DNA from: Acanthaster planci
Lineage: Eukaryota; Echinodermata; Asteroidea; Valvatida; Acanthasteridae
Length of the DNA: 64,000 bases
Assembly: GCF_001949145.1 (NCBI RefSeq)
Contig: NW_019091431.1
Coordinates: forward strand, 1,353,426 to 1,417,425
Direction: 5' to 3'
In this document: piece by piece, positions 40,244-52,471 of the stretch
How the letters are laid out: each line of letters opens with the position of its first letter
Position numbering within the stretch: the first letter of the stretch is position 1
Made by a program: the position numbers and the translations under genes
Notes under the pieces: model-generated
Told to the model about the DNA's origin: nothing
The model's input: only the letters and a program-made list of their open reading frames with translations
Database searches by the model: none

Positions 40244-41112
40244 ATTACTTCAGGAAAGATTTCAGTTGATCATGTACATTTTCTTTGCAGTGCTGAATTC
40301 CAGAGGGCAGTCACAGGGCACTGTTTGCTTGGTTTTGTTGAATTTTAGTCCATACTTTGACAAATCTGGAGACCTAAAGAGTAACTAGTTTAAGCAAACA
40401 GAGTAGCTAAGCAGTCCAACTTTGCAACATACTGTAATATAATACCAATATGTAAAATAGTTCATATTTTTATCTATCTCTGAAACTGCAATATACACTT
40501 CAATGCTAGAATGGTTAGAATGCTTTTTGTAATATGTTCACAGGAGCTTTTGATTGGTTGTTTTTGTTTGTAATTTGCACAGTTTTGGAGTTTTAAAGGA
40601 ACAAGGTGTTTGTAGATCTACTTTGAGATAATGTAATCCAAGCATTATTCGATTTGTAATGATTACAATTACTGTCCTTGAACAATTGGGAGAAATGAAT
40701 AAGTTTTCCTGAGTGACATCACTTTTTCCCAAAATAAAATGTATAAGAATATTTTAACAATTTTGATGTGAAATCCTTTAATATGTCAAAGGCAGTTAGA
40801 GCTTTGATGTATCAAATGTATTTGAATCTTACACCCTGTGCATCCAATTCAAATGGAAACCAGAAAGACGTAATTTCCAATAGATGCGGGATCTCCAGCC
40901 CAAATACCATCTCTAACCCCTATGCTGTCTTCATCACACAATTTTGCATTTCTGCATCCTGAGTAAGCATAGTACACGTGTCGACGAAAAGCCTGTCATT
41001 AGTCTTATTTCAAGCATTGTTAATGGCTCAAAACTAAGCCACCAGTAAGCCTATGAAGTATTTCAGCTTAGTATCAAGATTTGACAACTTCAGATTTGCT
41101 GCTAGTAACTTG
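40244..41112. other. Convergent 3' ends of ANKMY1 and CRYZ
   Basis: The interval separates the ANKMY1 stop (40243) from the CRYZ stop on the opposite strand (41113). A plus-strand AATAAA at 40733-40738 is a good polyadenylation signal for ANKMY1, giving a 3' UTR of about 0.5 kb. On the minus strand a TTTAAT at about 40778 reads as ATTAAA and could serve CRYZ. The two transcripts would then end within about 50 bases of each other or overlap. No gene lies between them. Confidence 0.45.
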
Positions 41113-43906
41113 TTACAAGATGAAGATGCTCTTTCCGACTCCACCCCTCCGACTCTCCATCTCCGTGTGTGCCTTTTCGGCTTCGTCAAGAGTGTACTCC
41201 TTGTTAACGTGTGGACGCACCCAGCCCTCTCCAGCTGCCTCGTAAAGAGCCGTTGCTATGGCAATTCGCTGGGACTGCATTGGATCAGAAGGATGTGCAG
41301 TCAAGCGACTGTGAACTATTGATCATAGATGAACTTTTGGTATAGGTACTGTGAGTTGGAAATTTGGGGTCTTCATAGGCAAGAAGTGGATGTTGGCAGC
41401 ATTGTAAAATGGTCTAACATAAATGTTGATATGCAAGTTGCGTCACAAGCAACAGAAGATGAACATCAACATGACTGGAAAAGACTGGATGACTTTCCAT
41501 ATGAGATTGGGAGTTCCGGGAGCCGATCCAGGATTATTTGAGTGGGGAAATCATACCCAAAATTGGATCTTGCAAGGAGTGTTGGCCTCTCCCGCTTTTG
41601 TCCCTTTTTGTCAGATTTGATTAGGGAGATACCTGCCCTATTTTCTTTTCCCTGTAATTTCACCTGCTATTTGGTGTCTACCTACCTCTGTGGATTGTTT
41701 GAGACCACTTCCCATTACCGATGCTTCCGTAGTGATTAGTTTTCCAGGGTTACACGTTGTTTCCCCTCTCTTGCCAACAACCTGATGAAACAGAGCATTA
41801 AAAGCATCTGAACGGCGCACAAATAATGGCATAACTATGAGGGGGGGCTACGGGTGCATGTGCCAGTGGTACCATGACACAGAAACATGATTTCACAGTT
41901 CAGATATGGACATACCACGATACGACCACCGTGTCCAATGACTTCTATATCCAGCTCCAAATTGATGTCACTGTTCATCTCAATGATGACATCGATATCC
42001 TTGTCCGAAAATGCCTCCTGAAATATGCATCAAATAATCATACCTAAGTAATTTAACAACAAAGGAACTCAAATTTAAAGGAAAATGAAATCAAATTAGA
42101 ATCATGTATTCAGTATTGCAGCAAAACTTGTTGCCACAACGGTGCTGGGCAGTTTTTATTTGTTAATTAATTTATTTATTTACCCTCACACTGTGCTCAA
42201 CAGCGATCTGACAAAGGTGTCTTTCCTTGATTTCCTTGCTATGTTAATTACCTTCAACTTATCCTGGAAGTCTTCCGCACGGTAGTCAATGGCAGCATCT
42301 GCCCTCATCTTCAGGGCAAGATTTCGCCCTTCGGGCGTCCCCGCCGTACCCACGATGTAACCAGCCCCCAACCAGCGGGCAATCTGGAGGCATGCCAGAC
42401 CCACCTACGGAGATATCCAGAAAACTGGATGTTGACGGTCATAGGAATAGGAATATAGGAATAGCACTAGACATTACTGAAAATTGGGTTTAGTGCGGAA
42501 AGAAATTATCAATTTTGTCAAACCAATTAACAAATGCAAGATTTACTCGTACATACCTGACCACTGGCTCCTTGGATTAAGACAGTTTCTCCCTTTTCAA
42601 GCTTGGCTCTAATTGTGGGAGAAATCTATATATAAGGACACTGAAACTCACAGTGTGGAAGGTTTTAATTGCATGGTGTGCGTATTACACAAGTTAAACA
42701 AATTCAAATTATTGAAAACAAGTGGACATTTCCCCCGTCTCACCTTTGGACCAGTGCTCGATAGGCAGTGAAGTAAGGAACTGCCATCACAGCGCCTTCT
42801 TTGAAGCTTAGTTTATCGTGCAGCAGGTAAACATTATTTTCGTTCGCCAGAACGTACTGAGCATAGGTTCCAGTTTTGCCCAGCAGTAAATAGACTCTGT
42901 CACCAGGCTGTAGTGAAAGAGAAATACACGACCAAAAGTCACTGGAATTTATGGTACTTTTAGACGGGGAAGTTGGGCACTTGGTGGTGAACTTCACATA
43001 ATCGTTTCATTCTAAGGAGAGCAACATTTTTAATGCGCAGGAAAATGGAATTGGATTTGTATTTCATTGTTTCAAAAAGAATGGGAGGTTAGGATGGGGG
43101 CTGAGGTTAGACACCTTGTACAAAGATCATAAAAATATGCAGAATTTTTGTTGCGTTACCTTAAAGTTTGTTACTCCATCGCCCACTGTTTCTACGATGC
43201 CGGCGCCGTCGACTCCTAATATTTCTCCAGGTTTGAACATCTTTTGAAGGTAGTTGCCCTCTCTGATCCTGGAGTCGGCAGAATTGATCCCAGCAGCTTT
43301 CATCCTTACCAAAACCTTGAACAAAAGTCGCAATGGTTAATGCCCGCGAACACGTAGCACGGAGCCCTTACGGCGTGGGGTCCGGGCATTTTTTTTATTC
43401 TAGGCGCTCTGTGGTGCAATTTCAGGCAAATGACCCCGATTTTTCTTCATCCTTCCTATTTTTCTTCTTTCCTTCTTTATTTATTTTTGGGTGACACCTC
43501 TACAAACTTCCTTGCAAAATGCAAGTTTTAGCCTACTTTTTCAGTATGAAATAACTCGGCGCAGGGCACCACAACCTTTACACTAGGGAACGATTTTTTG
43601 TGCCCCGGAAATGCCAAAATTCCTCTCACGAGTCTGAAAATCGTGACCCACAAAAGTTGGCTTAAAAGCAGTGCAGTACGGAACGCAGGAAATTAAAGAC
43701 GTGCGTCATTAGGCCTATATTTTGAGAAGTCGCTCATTCCTGCAACAGAAAGACATTTCATTTTGTTTTTAAATCTTCTTTTTGATCCACTGTAACCATT
43801 TTGCAATGTCGCTTACCTGATTCGCATCGGGCGTCGGCACTTCCACGTCGGAGCTGAACTGTAGAACCTCGGGCCCACCATATTTCTCGATGACAACAGC
43901 GTTCAT
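41113..43906 (-). CDS. CRYZ: Quinone oxidoreductase, zeta-crystallin type (CRYZ)
   Basis: NADPH-dependent one-electron quinone reductase of the zinc-free medium-chain reductase family, soluble and cytosolic. Minus-strand exons: 43906-43817, 43315-43160, 42907-42744, 42608-42557, 42404-42252, 42017-41916, 41781-41682, 41315-41113. They total 1020 bases, 339 residues; human CRYZ has 329. The N-terminus MNAVVIEKYGGPEVLQF is typical. GINSADSRIREGNY and LGVDGAGIVETVGDGV match the GroES-like half. GASGQVG (about residues 150-156) is the Rossmann nucleotide-binding loop, split by an intron, and GTAGTPEGRNLA follows. The C-terminus reads GWVRPHVNKEYTLDEAEKAH. Structural zinc cysteines are absent, as expected. 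The exon 7 donor is ambiguous: a stronger site at 41685 breaks the frame, while GTAGAC four bases downstream keeps it. Confidence 0.9.
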
Positions 43907-46900
43907 TTTCCTGGTGAGGTTTTCCGTTACAATAGGTACTATGGACTGCAGAGGTTCTTCTGCTCATTAAAATGGTAAAACGGTTATACACAACATACTG
44001 ATAGGCCTATTCTTTAATATCTCAAACACGCGCCAGACCTTTATCGCCGGATACTCGAAGCTCCTTTTTTTTTCCGAGACCGAAACTGACATGATTTCAG
44101 CATCATTTTCCAAAAATAACATCAACTGTGATGTTTAAATTCCTTATTTCCAGGCTTTGTTCCAAAGGGGAAAAAACAAAGATGATAAATGAAAAGTTTT
44201 GAAAAACTAAAAACGTGCATTTTTTTCTGAAAAAAAAAATAATTTTAAAGGAATGAAAAAGATGTCCATAGTTTAAAGACCAAAATATCTTTGACAGCTT
44301 TATCGCATTTCTGGAACCAGAGCTAACATGCAAGGATAATTACGTCAGAGGAATGGAATACATACCCCTTTTCGGCTTTGGGATACAACGATGTGTACCT
44401 ATTTAGCTGTTAAATTATGGAGGTGAAAAACTTGTATCCAACTATGATCCAACTTACATAGGCCTAGCACTTGGGCTGCGGTTTTACAATGAGGTCGATG
44501 TGCGACCCATTTTACTTGACTGCATGTGTACATATTACTGATAATAAACTGATACTTCCTGGAGACCCGGATTTGTGCGTTCTCATCGGGTACGGCCGCG
44601 ACTTGTAAATTCCCTTCAGCAAGGTTGACGTCAGCATTAATCCAGAAGCTGACAACAAGGGCATAATGTCTACCTTCAATATAACGACGGGGGGGGGCTA
44701 ATATTTCACAACAGCTTCCATTTTGTCTCAATCCTGAATCAGTGTGTTTTCACATGAACATCCTCGGGGTAAGATGGACACTGGTCTCTATATCATTTTG
44801 ACCGGAGAATGGGTCCTACGTACACTTACTGCAACCTAGATTTGACGACAAACTGAGAAGTCGCTAGGTTCTTGCGTTTTGTCTTAAGTGTGAATTTCAG
44901 GCGAAATCCACTGGCGCTGCTTTGGTATAGGCCTATATTAAGTAACACTATTAGCTGTTAGTTTCGACTTATCTAACTGGGAATCGGACTGATAGGGTTG
45001 GATAGATTTTATCATCTCGGCATAGGTGACGACGTTAACGACGTCGTCGCGAAAGATATAGGCCTACATGACTTGTATACCCGCGTAGATCACGAACAAA
45101 AAAAAACACACCAAAAAAAACCAAATACCAAGTCTAGCCCCAACCATGGAGGTCGTGCCCCAGCCTAAACACAACTTTGATCATGTCGTTACAACTGCTT
45201 TTGCCATTTTCCCTTTGTTAGCAATTATGTTCTCCGTAATAGGCTGGAGGTTTTCTTTTAAATACCCAAGGTACCGAATCTTGTTCACGTGGGTTCACTC
45301 CCAAATGGCTTTGGGCGCCACTAGTTGAGAATTGGCGCATGCGCACCCGATCACTTTATTGTAGCGTTCGAGGCATGGCGACGTGGAACGCCGTTTCGAT
45401 ACTTCTTTCCGCGGATGGAGACCATAATTTATTTTAAACGAAAGACAAACAAATAAAATTCACGGAGATAAAATAAAAAAATAAACCCCATCAGATTTCA
45501 AAGAAATACTTCCGCGGCCTTTCCCATTTTAAAACCACTTCTCCAGTTTATCCAAACAAAGGAAATAAAGTGCTGTGTGTGTTATGACCCGATAAAAACA
45601 TCAGCAGTGGTTTTAACGTATTGCAAATTGAATAGTTAACACGAGAATCATTTGTCCGTAGTAGTGCGTGTATACAAATTTCGCGCATTGTGATTGGCCA
45701 ACACGTTGCAAACTCTTGGAGGTGCACTATTGTGAAATGCCCGTATTCATCTAAAATGAATTATTTAATCTACGGTGTGGTAATGCCTGACCTCAGGAAG
45801 GAGTACGGCAAGTTGGCAGGTGGTACGGGGCGCTGTCCGCTCCGACCGGAACAAAAGGGCAACAAACCTGCACACATCATCAAAAGTATGCCCCGAAGAA
45901 CAAAACTGGACATGGCCTAAAATGCCTCGGGCGATCTTAATTCGAACGCGCAATGATCATTCTGATGTAGGAACTCAGCCCAAACAAAACGGGACTTTCT
46001 GCGCAAACCTTCGAGTCTAATTTGGGTCGCTCGGCAGTGTTTGGCTAGTGTCCAGAAATCCAAGCAGCCCGGAAAAATGAGACCTTTACATCGGGACCGG
46101 CTTGGGTAATCCCCACCAAGAACAGAACACTGGAACCGAGAGACGGTGCTGAGTCATCTCTTGCTTTTCAGTTAGATTTTATGTTATCGTTAACAATCAA
46201 ATTATTTGATTTTCACGATGTTTGACAGTGGAAACTAAAAATTCCAGACACACGAAACTCCGCAAAATACAGAAAGCTTGCAATACTGCAACTTCAAAGT
46301 GGTCACATGAATGGCTGGATGAATGATGCACATTTGAATTTGAATGTTCGGGTACTTGCAGCTTAGAATGTTCAGCTGGGGCCATCCATCATATATAGCG
46401 AATGACTAAAACCTGGCCGATAAGAATTCTTAATAATGATCGCAGACATGCACTTCCCGTGTTTGCTGGTCTTAAGTCCCAGTTTTGAATAAGAATTATA
46501 TTAACGTCTGGTGGTGTATCCCCCGTCTCGACAAAGAAAAAAACGCACGGCAACTTGCGTGACTGAGCAGCCAAATAATGAGGGGGGGGTACTCATAAGG
46601 GAATTAAGTACAAGGAACTATCTTCCCTAAGAAAAACATTTTAAGAATTTGTCATTGAAACAAAACCTCGAAAGATCGTCTTCTTGTTTTGTTGTTAGTT
46701 CGCTAGCTGGCTTTTTTTGGTATAGGGAGAGGCTTGGGATTGGGTGAGTGGGTTACTTTGTAGGTTAGGTATTCGCTTGTTTTTTTTTTTTTGTTTTGAC
46801 AGAAGTCAAAAGAATGGGCGACTTTTTAGTGACCAGTCAATTTTTGGCTTTTGATTTATACTTGAAAAGCGCCACCACAGTTGGCATGTTTGGTTGGTAT

Positions 46901-47147
46901 TTACATGTCAGAAATCCAGACGTTTGTATGTATTTATAATTGGTATTAAATTGAGAGAACCAGACTATAACTATAACACGAACGTACAGCACACATACAT
47001 GTACATGTACCATATGCACGTACCAAAACAAAAACGCAGAATCGCCACCAGAACTTGTGTAGATAGGGAGATGAAATCCCGGGGAAAAAAAGCGATTCTA
47101 GGGCAAGATTTCTCCAGTAGGAGAACTGAGCTTACCCATTCTCTGCG
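43907..47147. promoter_or_regulatory. Divergent upstream interval between CRYZ and PPM1L
   Basis: The interval holds the 5' flanks of CRYZ (minus) and PPM1L (plus). It contains no supported gene, though minor frames at 44399-44731 and 45146-45328 are open. CpG dinucleotides are more frequent around 44.5-46.1 kb than in surrounding introns. GGCGCATGCGCA at 45334-45345 matches the palindromic NRF1 site. A dyad GACGACGTTAACGACGTCGTC lies near 45029-45049. These suggest a TATA-less CpG-type promoter region. Which gene each site serves cannot be told from sequence. Confidence 0.4.
45334..45345. promoter_or_regulatory. Candidate NRF1 binding site
   Basis: GGCGCATGCGCA agrees with the NRF1 consensus YGCGCATGCGCR except for the first base. 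It lies in the more CpG-rich part of the CRYZ/PPM1L divergent interval, where such sites commonly mark TATA-less promoters. The call rests on motif match and place only. Confidence 0.35.
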
Positions 47148-50100
47148 ATGACTCTCCTAGCAGTGGTTAGCCGGCTTATTCGTAATACGGTCTTTAAGTA
47201 TGAGACCGTTGCGTTCGTGGTCGCAGTGCTGTTCCTGTACAGTTACGTGTTTCACCGCGACCAGTTACGGAGCGTGTTCAACAGGGCACGGGTCAGCGTG
47301 CAGAACAGCCGGCTAAGCGCTCTTCCAAACGGACAGATCACGGGAAGAATTCCCGGTGCTGGTTCGGTGAACTCAGACCGTGGGAATGATGGTGGACCTA
47401 AACAGTGGGAGTTGAGGAAGGACAATGTGGCTGTGTATTCCATCCAAGGCAGACGGCCAAGGATGGAGGATCGCTATGATTTTGTACATGATCAAAATCA
47501 CTCAGGAGTGGCAATATATGGAATATTTGATGGCCATGGAGGAGCGGTATGTATGAATACGTTGAAGTTGTAGTTTGCATTCCAACATTTTACTGTATTG
47601 AGTAATAATTTCTCTCATTGCTTCTTTACAGTGGGAAAAATTTGACAGATTGAAAGGCAGTCCAGATTTGTGAACATTTTGGATTCAGTTGTCATTGAAC
47701 ATTGTAATATTTTAAATTAATTGAGTGGAGAAAGTCTGTCTAGATCCATCAGAGTAAGAATTCCATATACAGACATCACTAAGTTTTCCCTTGCAGTAAT
47801 ATTAGCCATCAGAAAGTGATATTTTAGCAGGGAAAATATTGCAACGTTTTCTTTGAAAACACTTTAACGTCCAGGACGATATAGTGGCCAGGTCCCTTAT
47901 TTCACCACTTACTGTGAAAACCAGACTCGATAATAGTTGGCTAAACTAGGGACCTGGCGACTATACCGTCATGGATGTTAACATTTTTCAGACTACTCTT
48001 TTAGGGTTTGTGCACAGGGTGTCAACAGGGTCAAGATGTCCAGATATGATACTCTTTTTTTAATGATATTAATTTGTTCTATTTGTGGATGTTAACCATT
48101 GGTAGGGCCCTATGTCCTATTTTAAGTTTCAAGTGCCAATTTAATAAGTTTCTTTTTTTTTAATGAACAGTTTCAATTTCCCTTTTGTTCCATTATATTT
48201 TGAATAGTTTGCAGCAGACTTCACAGAGAAGCTTCTTTCTCAATCGGTGATGGCAAGAGTCCTGAAGGCACTCCTCAAAGATGGCAAGGCCAACCACTCT
48301 CAGATCTTGATTGAGGAAATCCTGTCCCTCGATGAAAAGTTCCTGACAGTCGCACGGTCAAATAATGATGTTGCAGGTATGTATAAACTTCAGGTAACAA
48401 TTACAACTTGGCATGGCTTGGCTTGGCCCCAACTATGGCCTCGGTCCCAACTATACTTGGGCCGTATAGTTGGAACCTGCCCAAGTCTAGTTGGGACCTA
48501 CCCAACTATAGTTGGGACCTACCCAACTATAGTTGGGACCTGCCCAAGTCTAGTTGGAGCTGTGGCCATAGATACATGCAGGACGTAACATCATTACCAA
48601 AATTTTGCAAAGCCTTCAGTCAGATTTGTTCACATTCTGCATGGTTGGGGTTGAACAATCCTTTTTTAATTAGAGATGGTAAATTAGAGAACTTTTAAAA
48701 CTTTTTTTACAAAATTTTCTAGACTTGTCTTTTACTTCCATGAGCAATATAATTTTAAATGAAGAAATCATTGTTTGTGTGAATACTGACCAAACTTGCT
48801 GTACTGTTAAGCTTCATGCTATTCATTTAGTTTACTTTATAAAAGTCTAACAAGGGTAAGCAGTTGCTTTATTTTGTTCAACAAAACTGAAAAGTCTGGA
48901 AGAGAATGAACTTAACTTTAAATTGTAAAAAACTAAAGTGAAATTCTTTATAAAGTCAATATGAAATTATCTAGCCTTTGTGAAATTAAACTTAAATCAC
49001 AAACCAACCCGCTCACACACCACCCCTCTCCCCACCCCATGTCTAACCCACACAACCCCACCCACACTGTAGCACACAGTGCCACATTTATACCATATTT
49101 GTTGCAAGACAAATCCACCATCATCAAGTCATCACATGCACATGGGCAGTTTGATGATTGCAATTCAAGCACAGTAACTAATGTCTAAAAAGGTTGCCTT
49201 GCCCTGTAAAAATTGACATGTCTTTGTAGATGAGAGCATACAAGTTCTTATAATTTGACTCTGTGATTGCCTCTTTGAAGTCTGCTTGCACCAGGGAGGT
49301 ACCCTGCAATAATATTCGTCATCTCTTTATCGAGAAAGATAAATATGCAGATCTACGGTAATGCACATTCAAGTCAAAATTTAAAAGTCGGAATAGTGTG
49401 CTAAAAATTCTACACAAGGTTACTGCCAAAAAGTAGGATTTTTAAGGCATGTTTAGTTTATCGACACTGGTAGTAGTAGAATAATATTTACATTGTAATG
49501 CTGTGAATTATTATCCGTAAAGTTCCCTATGGAGATTACAAAAAAACTCGCTTGGACATTTGGGAGAGATTTGAGTGGTGTCCTGAGAATAAAAATCCAT
49601 CATCTCCACATTATCTGGTGGTTGGCTCGAAGATTGCTGTTGGGAATCTTTAGGGAAATACCGTCCCAGCGAAGGTGACGCATGATCAGGGAAGTCAGCT
49701 GTATTGGAGCCAGCATGAGATGTGGTTAGAATGGAAATGACTTCAGAAAATCAATTGACTGGAAAATTCACGACGTTTTTCCCAAGTTGACTGAAAGCAA
49801 AAACATGCAGACAATCTGACACCTCCCCCCTTAAAAAAATAGAAACTGTTGGCACCTTCTCAGAAATTGGAAAGAGCCAAACTTCATTTGTAATTTTGAC
49901 CTAGTAGTAGGCAGCTATATGAACGTTTGACAAAATTTATTGCCCCTTACATATTTTGGTACAAATAATATTTCATGGGTTCATTTTATATGAACACAGG
50001 GCGTGAATTTTCAATGGGTTTGTAAATTTGTGTCACTCAGTAAGACCAAATAATTGGATATTGTACAGACCAGAATGTGGAATCTCAAATTAACCACGTG

Positions 50101-52471
50101 ACAAGATGTTATGCAGTTATGCATTGGCCATAGATTCACATGTACAAATCCAGTTTTGTTGGTTAGACTTCAGCTCTTACCAATTAGATTTTCCTCGTTT
50201 CCTTTGCTGTTGAGCTTGGCGGATGAGTTTTATGGCACATGGGTCAAAAATGCATTTGATAGTGTTCAAGGAATCCAACATTTTTGAAATCAATTCCTTC
50301 TCAGAATCGCAATTCCGCTCGGAATCGACTCCAGTTTTTACTGCCGAAAGGAACATTGTGAAATGTGCGTCTACATGTACTGTTGTATTATTGCAGGTGT
50401 CATGTGCCTCGTAACTCTTTAAGTACACTCAACAGGTCATCAAGACATATAAATTGACTGATTGACTGTCATAAAAAAAAAAAATAATAATAATAAAGTA
50501 AATACAGGCCCTCAAAAGAAAATTCCTCAAGATGACGCATGAATGTTGTTCAAACAAATGGGTAAGTTGGAACAATGACTGTAGTTCACTTCAGTTTGAC
50601 CAATTAAAATGCCATTAAATGCATCATTAAATTACTCAGTTTACAGCTTTCATGTATGAAGGTGTTGGATTTTTTTGCTTCCACTAAACATTGATGGGCA
50701 CAGTACACGAATTGGATGCTCCTACATACGTACATGTACATGATTGTATTGGAGAATTGTTTTCGTATCTGGATTTGACATGAACTGTTGCGAAGGGTAT
50801 TGAATGTAAAAAAGTATAATCTTGTGTCTGCTTCATTCTTATCCCGAGATTAACAATGACAGCTGATAGCCTCTGGTTGATAAGGATTGGCATTTCATGA
50901 ATTATATTGATTACATGTATATCCGCAAATGTCAGTTCTAACCAAAGATTGTATAGTGCTGCTTAGCGGCGCAAGATGGCGAACTTCACTGTGAATACAC
51001 GTAAAATATTGTAATCGCATGGGCGCCATTTGAGCAAGCGATACCCCTGTGCAATGCACATTAATGTACAGGCGCCGGCGCCGTGGCAGGCACGTGCACC
51101 TGGTGAGCCTGCACCTAAGCATTACCGTAAACTGCGCAGGCGTATCGCTTGTTCAAATGGCGCCCATGGTAATTACACCCTTTGGGCAGAGTTATCCCTC
51201 TTACGCCTTCGGCGCTATGGGATCTTTGGTTCTAGCCGGACAATATAATATAATTTATGCAAGTACATGGAGCTAGTAAAATATTGCCACAGTGTGCCAA
51301 GTAAATCTTTCATTAGCCTTAGCCAGTGTGTATTGTGTGCCAACCTTAATTTGATTTTCATTTCTTTTTAAAATATCTCTTCTGCATGCACATTTAATTT
51401 TCAAAAATTCTGCAGGGAATTGCTTTTAGTTGTCAAGGAGATCGTCTCCTGTAAGCTGCTTGTACGCACATCTGTGGCATGTCAATTGTTTGTTCCAATT
51501 GTGATTCTACACTTCAGGAAGCAAACGTCATTAATACCTTTGATATTTGCTCAATTCATGAGTCAAATTACAATGCAATAGTGGATAACACCATGGTGTT
51601 GTACTTTTATGGGGATGCCGGAAGACAGGAAGCAGCTTCCATATGTCAACATAACCCTTCACATTTTGAATCTGGTCATATGCCTCAGGCATATGTACCG
51701 TTGAATCTGAATAAACATACATGTACTAATACCTGAAAGTCTCTCTGCTTTACACAGTGGTGATGATGATAATGTGAACATGATCTTGGAGATTTTTGAG
51801 GGGTATTTGGAAATTTATAACTCAACTATATTGTGACACGAAAAATTCTAGGTTGTCTTCTACCTTGTTCATACTGGTATACAAACTTGTATGTATCTAG
51901 TTAGAAATTTGTGTATTTTTGTTGTTTTTTTGTGCTTGTTGCAGGTACAACTGCTCTTGTGGCACTGCTGTCTGGAAATGAGCTCACCGTAGCCAATGTG
52001 GGAGACTCACGGGGTGTCATGTGCGACCACGAGGGCAGGACTGTACCCCTCTCATTTGACCACAAGCCCCACCTTCCCCAGGAGCGCAAACGCATCAAGA
52101 AAGCTGGGGGCTTCATCACCTTCAACGGCGTCTGGCGAGTCGCGGGAATCCTGGCCACTTCCCGTGCCATCGGCGACTACCCACTCAAAGATCGCAAGTT
52201 TGTGGTGGCAGACCCCGACATTCAGACCTTTGACCTTTCAGAACTCAAGCCACAGTTCCTCATCCTGGCCACGGACGGACTGTGGGATGCATTCAGCAAT
52301 GAGGAGGCCGTGATGTATGTGAAGGAGCGATTAGATGAACCCCACTTTGGGGCCAAGAGTATCGTCCTTCAGGCCTACTACCGGGGATCCCTCGATAATA
52401 TCACTGTCATGGTGTTGAACTTTAAAGCAGCAACAGTTAATGGGAGTAAGAAAGACGAAGGTGAGATTTAA
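47148..52471 (+). CDS. PPM1L: Protein phosphatase 1L, membrane-anchored PP2C (PPM1L)
   Basis: A Mn/Mg-dependent serine/threonine phosphatase. The mammalian protein is an ER membrane enzyme that dampens stress-kinase (TAK1, ASK1) and ceramide-transport signalling. Exons: 47148-47546, 48208-48376, 51945-52471, joining in frame to 364 residues; human has 360. The start MTLLAVVSRLIRN aligns with MTLL near the human N-terminus. A membrane segment spans about residues 20-36 (TVAFVVAVLFLYSYVF). Catalytic PP2C motifs are present: VYSIQGRRPRMEDRYDF, GIFDGHGG (125-132), TVANVGDSRGV, ATDGLWDAFSNEEAV and DNITVMVL. Metal-binding aspartates are intact, so it should be active. The stretch KERLDEPHFGAKSIVLQ is nearly invariant in PPM1L and separates it from other PP2Cs. 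Intron 2 is 3.6 kb and carries two inverted-repeat structures. Confidence 0.95.
47864..47981. mobile_element. Short MITE flanked by TTAA, PPM1L intron 1
   Basis: Left arm 47864-47897 reads TTAACGTCCAGGACGATATA and continues GTGGCCAGGTCCCT. Right arm 47948-47981 begins AGGGACCTGGCGACTATACC and ends GGATGTTAA. The arms are inverted repeats with about five mismatches over 34 bases. TTAA at both outer edges fits a TTAA target duplication, as used by piggyBac and Kolobok elements. Only about 50 bases separate the arms, so it is non-autonomous and could form a hairpin in the PPM1L pre-mRNA. Confidence 0.7.
48425..48570. repeat. 21-bp tandem repeat with dyad symmetry (long hairpin), PPM1L intron 2
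   Basis: Units of about 21 bases around GTTGGGACCTACCCAACTAT repeat head to tail. Each unit is itself nearly palindromic (CCCAACTATAGTTGGG). Outer segments also pair: GGCCCCAACTATGGCC on the left with a TGGAGCTGTGGCC-type segment on the right. An inner stem CCAACTATAC (48447-48456) pairs with GTATAGTTGG (48464-48473). The whole block can therefore fold as one long stem or as several small ones. It begins about 50 bases after the exon 2 donor. One frame through it is open by virtue of the 21-base period but is not a gene. Confidence 0.75.
51010..51177. mobile_element. GC-rich fold-back element, PPM1L intron 2
   Basis: The left arm (51010-51053, including GGGCGCCATTTGAGCAAGCG) and right arm (51133-51177, including CGCTTGTTCAAATGGCGCCC) are inverted repeats with only a few mismatches over about 44 bases. 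Weaker pairing continues inward. The centre carries the palindrome GGCGCCGGCGCC at 51071-51082. The element stands out from the AT-rich intron by its GC content. No coding potential. A target-site duplication was not clear, so it may be a MITE or another fold-back sequence. Confidence 0.7.

Noticed and set aside
44399-44731. 110-codon open frame on the minus strand upstream of CRYZ
   Set aside because: It runs through a poly-G tract, has no recognisable homology and lies in a CpG-rich interval where long frames occur by chance. A CRYZ 5' exon was considered, but the start at 43906 already matches the family.
45146-45328. 60-codon frame MEVVPQPKHNFDHVV with a hydrophobic segment
   Set aside because: Looks like a small membrane protein but is short, has no known relatives that I recognise and overlaps the putative promoter interval.
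48247-48588. 113-codon frame through the PPM1L exon 2 boundary
   Set aside because: The first third is PPM1L exon 2. The rest is the 21-bp tandem repeat read through the donor and is not a protein extension.
51911-52313. 105- and 89-codon alternative frames over PPM1L exon 3
   Set aside because: Shadow frames of the real PP2C exon on both strands.
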